A stretch of DNA of 64,000 nucleotides from Halocatena salina (GTDB lineage Archaea > Halobacteriota > Halobacteria > Halobacteriales > Haloarculaceae): NCBI RefSeq assembly GCF_023115355.1, contig NZ_CP096019.1, forward strand, positions 558,001 to 622,000, in the 5' to 3' direction. The translations under genes and the position numbers were made by a program. The notes beneath the pieces were generated by a model, which saw only the letters and a list, made by a program, of their open reading frames with translations, had not been told where the DNA came from and ran no database searches. This document shows, one piece after another, positions 43,277-50,436 of this stretch (positions within the stretch are counted from its first letter, which is position 1; each line of letters starts with the position of its first letter).

Positions 43277-45919
43277 ATGGCCCGCGCGGAGAACACCGAC
43301 ATCATCGATCGCTTCGAGGAGTTCTACCGCACGTACTACCGCAACGAGATCGGTGAGCTGGCGCGCAAATATCCGAACGATCAGCGCTCACTGTACATCT
43401 CGTGGAACGACCTGTACCGTTTCGATCAGTCCCTCGCTGAGGACGTTCGAACACAGCCCGAGCAGTTCCAAGAGTACGCAGAAGAGGCGTTACGTCTCTA
43501 CGATCTCCCGGTGGACGTGAGCCTCGGACAGGCACACGTCCGCGTGTATGATCTTCCGGAGACGACCGGGATCCGAGATATTCGTTCGCACCACCACGGA
43601 CAGCTGGTGAGCCTCCGTGGAATCATCCGAAAAGCGACGAACGTCCGTCCGAAGATCCAAGATGCGGCGTTCGAATGCCAGCGGTGTGGGACGTTGACGC
43701 GTATTCCTCAGGCTGGCGGCGATTTCCACTCTCCACACGAGTGTCAGGGGTGTGAACGGCAAGGTCCGTTCCGGATCAACTTCGATCAATCGGAGTTCGT
43801 CGACGCTCAGAAACTCCGAGTGCAGGAGAGTCCAGAAGGACTACGCGGTGGCGAACGACCCCAGAGCATCGATATCAACATCGAAGACGACATCACCGGC
43901 GAGGTTACCGCCGGGGACACAGTCAGAGTAACAGGTGTGTTACATCTCGATCAGCAGGAGTCCCACGGCGAGAAGTCCACGATGTTCGATATCTACATGG
44001 ACGGAGTGACGGTCGAGATCGAGGACGACCGGTTCGAAGACATGACGATCAGTGAGGAGGAGAAAAAACGCATCATTTCGTTGTCCGACGAAAAGGACAT
44101 CTACCAGCAGATGGTCGCATCGATGGCTCCCTCGATCTACGGCTATGAAAAGGAAAAGCTCGCCATCATGCTACAGTTGTTCTCCGGAGTAACGAAACAT
44201 CTCCCGGACGGATCGCGGATACGGGGTGACATGCACATCCTGTTGATCGGTGATCCGGGAACGGGAAAGTCCCAGCTGTTGCAGTACGTGAGAAACATCG
44301 CACCCCGTTCGGTGTACACCTCCGGGAAGGGGTCCTCAGCGGCAGGAATCACGGCCGCAGCAGTCCGCGATGATTTCGGTGACGGACAGCAGTGGTCGCT
44401 CGAAGCGGGCGCACTCGTGCTCGCAGACCAAGGTGTTGCGGCGGTCGACGAACTGGACAAGATGCGGTGTGTGACCGGTGATACCCTCGTCCGAACCGAC
44501 GATGATGTCGTCCCCATCCGAGAACTCGCACACGACGCATCACAGCACGGTAACACCGAACACCATCGAAACGGCAAAACGATCCGTGGAACGGACATCG
44601 ACGTGTTGACAGCGACCGACCACGATCGCGTGGTTCGCAGATCTGTCGAGGCGGTCCACGAGTACGACGCCCCGAACCGCCTGTGTGAGGTGACACTCGA
44701 ATCCGGCGAGCAACTCACGGCGACGCCGGACCATCCGTTTTTCGTTCTCGATGCGGGAGAGCGCACCGAGACGCCGGCTCGATCGATCACGCCCGGCGAT
44801 TCGGTGGCTGTTCCCGATAGGTCCCGAGCGATCACCGATGGTGGAACCGTCCACCGCACAGCCGTCTCACCGATTCGAGAACCGACACGAGATATCTCCT
44901 ATCGTCGGGTCGAGACCACTCGGATGATCGAAGATCACGATCACGAGTCGGTGTACGATCTTACCGTCGTGGGGACACACAACTTCATCGCCAACGGGAT
45001 GGTCGTCCACAACTCCGAGGATCGATCGGCGATGCACGAGGCCCTCGAACAGCAGGAGATCAGCGTCAGTAAGGCTGGCATCAACGCCACCCTCAAATCC
45101 AGGTGTTCGCTGCTCGGGGCTGCGAACCCAAAATACGGCCGGTTCGACGAATTCGAGGCAGTCGCGGGACAGATCGATCTCGAACCAGCCCTTATATCTC
45201 GGTTCGATATCATATTCACCGTGACGGACAAGCCGGATCCCGAGGAGGACAAGAAACTCGCACAACACATCCTCAACACGAACTACGCTGGAGAGTTACA
45301 CACCCATCGGGCCGAAAACAGCGCGTCGGACGTCTCCCAAGAAGAAGTCGACACGGTTACTGAAGACGTCGAGCCGGCGATCGACGCTGATCTTCTGCGT
45401 AAATACATCGCGTACGCGAGACGGAGCTGCTTCCCGATGATGACTGAGGAGGCAAAGACCGCCATCGAGGAGTTCTACGTGGATCTTCGATCACAGGGGA
45501 CGGACAACGACGCACCGGTCCCGGTAACGGCCCGGAAACTCGAAGCACTCGTGCGCTTGGCCGAAGCGAGTGCTCGTGTTCGTCTGTCCGACACCGTCGA
45601 TTCCGAAGACGTCGATCGCGTTCTAGACATCGTGACTGCATCACTCGAAGATATCGGGATGGATCCCGAAACTGGAGAGTTCGATGCCGACGTGATCGAA
45701 ACAGGAACGTCGAAAAGTCAACGTGACCGGATCCGCAACCTCAAAGGCATCATCGCCGAAGTCGAAGAGGACCACGACGTGGGTGCCCCACGCGAGGACG
45801 TGCTCGATCGTGTGGAAGCAGCAGGAATGGACCGAGAGAAAGCCGAATACGAACTCGAAAAGCTACGCCGACAAGGTGACGTGTACGAACCCCAAGCCGA
45901 TACGTTCCGAACGGTGTGA
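43277..45919 (+). CDS. mcm: MCM replicative DNA helicase with intein
   Basis: Replicative 3'-5' helicase. ATG at 43277 (MARAENTDIIDRFEEFY); an in-frame ATG at 43259 exists. N-terminal domain with zinc finger CQRC...CQGC (near residues 135-165) and hairpin. Walker A GDPGTGKSQLLQ, Walker B VAAVDELDKM, and sensor GAANPKYGRFDEF are all in place once the 182-residue intein is removed. Mature protein about 698 residues, normal for haloarchaea. A C-terminal winged helix (RDRIRNLKGIIAEVEEDHDV) ends it. The downstream ATG overlaps its stop (TGATG). Confidence 0.97.
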   Translation: MARAENTDIIDRFEEFYRTYYRNEIGELARKYPNDQRSLYISWNDLYRFDQSLAEDVRTQPEQFQEYAEEALRLYDLPVDVSLGQAHVRVYDLPETTGIRDIRSHHHGQLVSLRGIIRKATNVRPKIQDAAFECQRCGTLTRIPQAGGDFHSPHECQGCERQGPFRINFDQSEFVDAQKLRVQESPEGLRGGERPQSIDINIEDDITGEVTAGDTVRVTGVLHLDQQESHGEKSTMFDIYMDGVTVEIEDDRFEDMTISEEEKKRIISLSDEKDIYQQMVASMAPSIYGYEKEKLAIMLQLFSGVTKHLPDGSRIRGDMHILLIGDPGTGKSQLLQYVRNIAPRSVYTSGKGSSAAGITAAAVRDDFGDGQQWSLEAGALVLADQGVAAVDELDKMRCVTGDTLVRTDDDVVPIRELAHDASQHGNTEHHRNGKTIRGTDIDVLTATDHDRVVRRSVEAVHEYDAPNRLCEVTLESGEQLTATPDHPFFVLDAGERTETPARSITPGDSVAVPDRSRAITDGGTVHRTAVSPIREPTRDISYRRVETTRMIEDHDHESVYDLTVVGTHNFIANGMVVHNSEDRSAMHEALEQQEISVSKAGINATLKSRCSLLGAANPKYGRFDEFEAVAGQIDLEPALISRFDIIFTVTDKPDPEEDKKLAQHILNTNYAGELHTHRAENSASDVSQEEVDTVTEDVEPAIDADLLRKYIAYARRSCFPMMTEEAKTAIEEFYVDLRSQGTDNDAPVPVTARKLEALVRLAEASARVRLSDTVDSEDVDRVLDIVTASLEDIGMDPETGEFDADVIETGTSKSQRDRIRNLKGIIAEVEEDHDVGAPREDVLDRVEAAGMDREKAEYELEKLRRQGDVYEPQADTFRTV
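44468..45013 (+). other. Mini-intein within MCM
   Basis: 182 codons inserted just after Walker B, between DELDKMR and SEDRSAMHEA. N-terminal splice block CVTGDTLVRT, block B QLTATPDHPFFV, and C-terminal blocks YDLTVVGTHNFIANGMVVHN, with Ser as the first downstream residue. The catalytic Cys, His, Asn and downstream Ser are all present, so splicing should work. There is no room for a LAGLIDADG endonuclease: a loop of about 50 residues replaces it. The intein has lost, or never had, its homing function. Confidence 0.93.
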
Positions 45920-46188
45920 TGGACCGCATATCCGCCCTCAGAAACGTCGAAGACGCTCTCACGGAGTTCGAGGACGGCGAGATCGATCTCGGATCGATGG
46001 AGATCCGGGTACGGTCGATCCTTCGTACCTACGCGACGAATTTCGAAGAACGGGACGCGTACAAAGCCAGCGGCCCCCCACCGGTCGACGGTCTCATCGT
46101 CGTTGCTGATTCTCCCCACGATGCGCGCGAACGGATCCGAAGTCTCGTCGACGATGTCGACCGGTTCGACGTCGAGACAGTCGACTAA
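45919..46188 (+). CDS. Conserved haloarchaeal protein linked to mcm (first of run)
   Basis: 89 residues from the ATG at 45919, which overlaps the mcm stop. Acidic, helical (MDRISALRNVEDALTEFEDG), then GLIVVADSPHDARERIRSLV. No known domain. Its coupling to mcm suggests the two are co-expressed. Function is not known. Confidence 0.8.
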   Translation: MDRISALRNVEDALTEFEDGEIDLGSMEIRVRSILRTYATNFEERDAYKASGPPPVDGLIVVADSPHDARERIRSLVDDVDRFDVETVD

Positions 46189-46283
46189 CATCGACAACAT
46201 GTCTTCTATTCTAACAATCTAACAATCATATTTATAAATCTTAATATAGAATTAAATATCAAGTGGATACGAGTAGTAATTGG

Positions 46284-46622
46284 ATGCTCCTGATCATCAC
46301 ATACACTCGGTCCGCTCGGAGCAGCCTCCGAAACGTCCGTCGTTCTCACGAAGATGTCGTGGTTCGGTGGTTCGGTCGATCGGCGCTGTTCGAGGCGACA
46401 GAGCTCGGTGCGTTCCATGGACTTCGCCTTCGGGAAAAACACCCGAAGGCGGTCCAGATCGAACGGACTCGACCGTTCAACGAGTATAGGGAAGTACCCC
46501 AGCGCGTTCGAGAAGCGGTACGGGCGTACACAGAGCGTGAGCATAGGAGTACACCGTATGTAGCGTTCGCCGCTGGAACGGACCACCCGGATGTGGCGAC
46601 GATGGCCCGGCGGGAGCTGTGA
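46284..46622 (+). CDS. Conserved haloarchaeal protein linked to mcm (second of run)
   Basis: 112 residues from the ATG at 46284 (MLLIITYTRSARSSLRNVRR). An AT-rich TATA-like stretch at 46228-46260 stands before it. Contains VVVRWFGRSALFEATELGAF and RPFNEYREVPQRVREAVRAY, and ends AAGTDHPDVATMARREL. I remember this pattern as conserved in haloarchaea. The stop overlaps the GTG of the next gene. Function is unknown. Confidence 0.82.
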   Translation: MLLIITYTRSARSSLRNVRRSHEDVVVRWFGRSALFEATELGAFHGLRLREKHPKAVQIERTRPFNEYREVPQRVREAVRAYTEREHRSTPYVAFAAGTDHPDVATMARREL

Positions 46623-47425
46623 GAATAGAACGAGGCGACTCGGTGTGGCGGGGACGAGCTATCGATCTGTCAGGTGTCACCCCTCCGTTCGACGGGGCAC
46701 AGATCATCGATGCGATAGCAGGGACGCGCGAGAAGCTTCGTGTCGTGTGTGAAGAGCCGTGTGAACTTTACGCACACGTGGGTCGGATCGAGCCAGAGAT
46801 GACCGTACAGCGATCCACTGCGCTTGCCGCGGCCGCTCGGTCTCGGGGATGGTCGGCACCCCAAGACGAGGAGTACAGCCGAATACAGGACCGCATCGAG
46901 GAACTGTCGATAGCAGGCATCGACACCGATGACGCACGAAGGCGATTGGCTGAAACCACCGACGAAATCGAGCGACAGCGAGAACGGGTTGCTCGGCTAC
47001 AAGGAGAGGTCAAAGCCCTCCGACAGCGTCCGGAACAGCAAACATCGGAACCGTATCAGGAACTCAAACGTGCAATACAGAAGCTCAGCGAGCTCGAAAC
47101 CGAACGTGCTGCGGCCGAGCAGACGCTGGAACGAGCACGGGAACGCCAACGTCGACTCCACGATCGCTACGATGAGCGGCTCGCGCTCGAAGACCGAGCC
47201 GCGAATTTAGCGCGAGCCGCTCGCAGACATCTGTGTGACCGTCTCCACGACGAGTTTACACGGACGGTCGAGTCCGTTCCGGGAGCGGACGACGGCCCAG
47301 TGGCTACCGCGCTTGCGCTCGTCCGTCTGGGAGAGATCAGTGCCCCGATCGTGCTCGAATGTGGTCGATTCGACACTGTTCAGACGGCCGCCGACTGGCT
47401 GAACGTGCCGGTCATCGGCCTGTGA
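46619..47425 (+). CDS. Coiled-coil protein of the mcm-linked run
   Basis: 268 residues from a GTG at 46619, overlapping the previous stop. An N-terminal globular part (residues 1-80) is followed by a long coiled coil (about 85-205, with ERQRERVARLQGEVKALRQR and AAAEQTLERARERQRRLHDR). A short C-terminal domain ends FDTVQTAADWLNVPVIGL. No enzyme motif is seen. Possibly a structural or DNA-linked partner of the ATPase-like proteins beside it; this is inference. Confidence 0.8.
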   Translation: MRIERGDSVWRGRAIDLSGVTPPFDGAQIIDAIAGTREKLRVVCEEPCELYAHVGRIEPEMTVQRSTALAAAARSRGWSAPQDEEYSRIQDRIEELSIAGIDTDDARRRLAETTDEIERQRERVARLQGEVKALRQRPEQQTSEPYQELKRAIQKLSELETERAAAEQTLERARERQRRLHDRYDERLALEDRAANLARAARRHLCDRLHDEFTRTVESVPGADDGPVATALALVRLGEISAPIVLECGRFDTVQTAADWLNVPVIGL

Positions 47426-47959
47426 TTGATAACCGATGACGAACCCACACACCGTGTGATTCTCACAGTGACCGGGTGGCCGAGTAGGGAGCGATCGGCG
47501 GTCACTTCTCACCTCGGTGTACATATGAACGCAGTCGTCGTTGACGGCGCACTGGAACTGAGTTGGGAACGCGACCCAGCCACCAGAGGACCGGACATCC
47601 ACGATGTGCTCGCAGGACGAGCGTCCCCGATCGAGGCGGTGTGTCAAGACGGTCCTGTGGCAATCCTTCCGTGTGGACGTTCCATCGATAAAACCCCGGA
47701 GGTGGAGCTTGCTGAAGTTCTCCACGCCGTCGAGCACGAGTACAACACAGTTCTTATCGACTGGCCGAGGACGATGCACAACGTATCGTCCACTTCTCAG
47801 GGTGTGGTACTAGTATGGACATCCGCCGTTTTCGATCGGAATGAAGCGTGCGGGCCAGATGTGATGCTCGACACGGTTGTGGCCATCGCACTCCTCGGTG
47901 CCGACAGAACGACAGAAGCAGCCTTTAAACGGTTTGAACAGCAGTTTCGGGCGCTGTAA
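47426..47959 (+). CDS. Degenerate MinD/ParA-like protein of the mcm-linked run
   Basis: 177 residues from a TTG at 47426; the ATG at 47525 would cut the first strand. The start RVILTVTGWPSRERSAVTSH sits where a MinD P-loop would be but lacks the GKGGxGKT motif. EYNTVLIDWPRTMHN resembles the MinD 'LIDxPxG' switch and VTGW...NAVVVDGALELSW the second strand. It may be a nucleotide-free relative; this is a fold guess by eye. The 3-gene overlap chain ends here. Confidence 0.65.
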   Translation: MITDDEPTHRVILTVTGWPSRERSAVTSHLGVHMNAVVVDGALELSWERDPATRGPDIHDVLAGRASPIEAVCQDGPVAILPCGRSIDKTPEVELAEVLHAVEHEYNTVLIDWPRTMHNVSSTSQGVVLVWTSAVFDRNEACGPDVMLDTVVAIALLGADRTTEAAFKRFEQQFRAL

Positions 47960-48059
47960 CACCGATTCCGGGGATTCCCAGTTCGACCGTTTCGATGACG
48001 TCGGATCATTTCATAGCGGAACCGATCCAACGAGCGCTCCGTCGACTCGCTGATTCGGT

Positions 48060-48926
48060 TCAGACGTCGGTGAGATCGTAGTACGTCGACCGGAGGGTCA
48101 CAGGCGTCACTCCGGCAACGGCAGCAGCGTCATCTTGAGTGAGACCATACGACGCTTCCTCGGCAGCAGTGTACAGACAAGCAGCGGCGATCCCTCCCGG
48201 ATTTCGGCCGGCTATCAGGCCTCGTTCGTGGGCTTCCGTGACCAGTTCCCGAGCACGGCGTTCGATGGACTGGGGGAGATCAAGCTCACACGCAAACCGT
48301 GGGAGATACTCCGTAGGATCGATGGGTCCCGTCGGCAATCCGAGTTCGCGGTTGAGAGCGCGATAAGCCGCTTTCAATTCGGCTTCCGATGCACGGGCCG
48401 TCGCTGTGATCTCCTCAAGCGTTCGTGACACCGAATCCGCCCGGCACGTGGCGTAAATGACTGCTGCTGTGAACCCTTCGATCGATCGACCCCGAAGCAG
48501 ATTCGCGTTCTGGGCTGAATCGAACAGCACACATGCACGATCTCGAATCGACGTCGGTAGAGACAGCGCGCTCGTGAGACGTCTAATCTCGGTAAAGGCG
48601 TACACTTGGTTGCGCTCGGCCTTCGTCGAGATCTGGGCCCGACTGTGCTGGCGGCGCATCCGAGCGAGCTGACGCCGTTTTCGTCCTTTCACCCGCGATG
48701 AGTAGCCGATCTCGGTCGATAAACCCCGATCGTGGCGCGATCGAGTGAGGGGTGCCCCCGTTCGAACAGGATTCGTGTCGTCGTCATCGAACGAGCGCCA
48801 CTCCGGACCGTGATCGATCGGATCCTCACCAAGTACCAGACCACACTGTTCACAAACGCTTTCGGTTCCATCGTGTCTCACACGACTATCACATTCTGGA
48901 CATGATGGGATTGCTGTGGAATGCAT
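48060..48926 (-). CDS. tfb: Transcription initiation factor IIB
   Basis: Recruits RNA polymerase to TATA-bound TBP. 288 residues from the ATG at 48926 (MHSTAIPSCPECDSRVRHDG). Zinc ribbon Cys 9/12/25/28 and the B-finger region GPEWRSFDDDDTNPVRTGAP. Two cyclin repeats are seen (EIRRLTSALSLPTSIRDRAC and ELDLPQSIERRARELVTEAH). Haloarchaea have several TFBs with different promoter sets, and this is one of them. Convergent with the mcm-linked run. Confidence 0.95.
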   Translation of the reverse strand: MHSTAIPSCPECDSRVRHDGTESVCEQCGLVLGEDPIDHGPEWRSFDDDDTNPVRTGAPLTRSRHDRGLSTEIGYSSRVKGRKRRQLARMRRQHSRAQISTKAERNQVYAFTEIRRLTSALSLPTSIRDRACVLFDSAQNANLLRGRSIEGFTAAVIYATCRADSVSRTLEEITATARASEAELKAAYRALNRELGLPTGPIDPTEYLPRFACELDLPQSIERRARELVTEAHERGLIAGRNPGGIAAACLYTAAEEASYGLTQDDAAAVAGVTPVTLRSTYYDLTDV

Positions 48927-49098
48927 CACATATGAAACTATGCTCCATCTGACCTTTAAAAATGAAGTCGATGAGGGCGAATATCGACCGATGTGAGGAC
49001 GAGAGCGTATCGGTTATTGGTAGGTTCGAGAACTACGGGGTTTGATAACACGCCCATATGAATAAACATTTAAGGTAGTATGATCCGTTCACAGGGGT

Positions 49099-49617
49099 GT
49101 GGGATTATCTGACATTGCCTCCGGGGTGAAGGTGACATCGAAGCAGCATGATCGGAGTATCGCGGCGGTCGATGCGACCGATACGCCGCTCTCCAATCGT
49201 TTGGCTCCGTTCGCCGACGATCTTCCGTGTACTGTCGAAGCGGCTGTGACGCTGGTCGAGTCGTACGTTGACGGGTCGAGCGTCGGAAAGAGCGCCCGGA
49301 CGGCTGGTCTTGCCCCCGTCACTGGCGCGAAGACGTTGCATCTACTTGGCGAGCCGATCGCACCACTTTCACCGATGGGTCGCCGTGTGGTTCGGGAGTG
49401 GATCGATGCCCAGTGTACGCGGGCAGAGGCCCTCGAACTTTCGAACGCCAGCGAGGTGGAGTTCGCGCTTGCAGTGTTCGTAGAGACCCACGATCCACTG
49501 CCGGGCGTGCGTGAAACGCTCGAACCGGTGTTCACACCGGATTCGGCCAAACGGTCGACGATCACGAAACGCGACGTGTTGGCCGAGACGATGAGTAATG
49601 CGGACGATCTCCGCTAA
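49099..49617 (+). CDS. Conserved haloarchaeal protein facing a MinD-like gene
   Basis: 172 residues from a GTG at 49099. No signal peptide; helical, with LVESYVDGSSVGKSARTAGL AP (helix-turn-helix-like) and REWIDAQCTRAEALELSNAS. Possibly DNA-binding, by eye only. Convergent with the MinD-like gene, 4 nt apart. Confidence 0.75.
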   Translation: MGLSDIASGVKVTSKQHDRSIAAVDATDTPLSNRLAPFADDLPCTVEAAVTLVESYVDGSSVGKSARTAGLAPVTGAKTLHLLGEPIAPLSPMGRRVVREWIDAQCTRAEALELSNASEVEFALAVFVETHDPLPGVRETLEPVFTPDSAKRSTITKRDVLAETMSNADDLR

Positions 49618-49621
49618 GGGG

Positions 49622-50332
49622 TTACAACAGACCGTCTCGTCCGGTTTCGATCGTGAGGTCGAGCGTGGTGTCGAACACTGTTTCGACAGTTCTAGCCACG
49701 GCGGCAGTGAAGGAGGTGTCTGCGTGAAGTACTGTCGGTGTCCGATTTGGATCGGTAGTGTCGGGTGGGGGGAGCCGCCGCTCACTGCTCCCGTTTCCAT
49801 CCGCGTTCGTCCGAATCATCGTCGGTTCGGGACAGCCCAGATCGGCGAGGCGGTCGTGAATCCGCACCCATCCGTCGATACCCGGACTGTTCGCACGGAT
49901 GGCGACGACGATGTGATCGACGCTCGTGACAGCGGCGATGGCTTGGTTCGACGCGACTGGCGGGGTATCGACGAGTACGTGATCGAACGACGTGGTGGCC
50001 TCCTCGATCAGCTCCCCGAATCGGCGGGCCGCTGTCGGCGTCTTAGCCCGTGCGAGCCGTTCGAACGGCGCTCGGGCCGGACAACACGCTAGTCGCCCCT
50101 CGGGCGTTTCGAACTCGATGAGACCCAATGCCAGCGGCGCGTCGTCCAACACGAGCGCAGTCATATCGGGAGCGATCCGATCCGATATGTGATCGGACAA
50201 GCCTTGAGTCGCGTATGCGGCGTCCAGAATCACGACTGAGCGACCGTCCCGCGCTAGCATTCCTGCGAGTTCCAAACACGTCCGAGTCGTACCTGCTCCA
50301 CCGGTTGCGCCGACGACTGCGAGGCTGCTCAT
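49622..50332 (-). CDS. MinD/ParA-family ATPase with altered P-loop
   Basis: 236 residues. MinD/ParA fold: SLAVVGATGGAGTTRTCLEL at the start, RSVVILDAAYATQGLSDHIS, HVLVDTPPVASNQAIAAVTS. The deviant Walker A normally reads KGGxGKT; here it is TGGAGTT, so both lysines are missing. ATP binding may therefore be weak or absent. The amphipathic membrane-targeting tail of MinD is not evident. It is divergent from mutS, with about 85 nt between. A haloarchaeal MinD homologue near mcm is, as I recall, known in Haloferax. Confidence 0.85.
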   Translation of the reverse strand: MSSLAVVGATGGAGTTRTCLELAGMLARDGRSVVILDAAYATQGLSDHISDRIAPDMTALVLDDAPLALGLIEFETPEGRLACCPARAPFERLARAKTPTAARRFGELIEEATTSFDHVLVDTPPVASNQAIAAVTSVDHIVVAIRANSPGIDGWVRIHDRLADLGCPEPTMIRTNADGNGSSERRLPPPDTTDPNRTPTVLHADTSFTAAVARTVETVFDTTLDLTIETGRDGLL

Positions 50333-50436
50333 AGATTCGTGGTGGCCCCCTTTCGGAATATAAATCTACGCGTCCGATCGACGAGACGGACATCAAACCC
50401 ATAGCGTTTTACCCGATGGCGCACCACCGGATTTGT

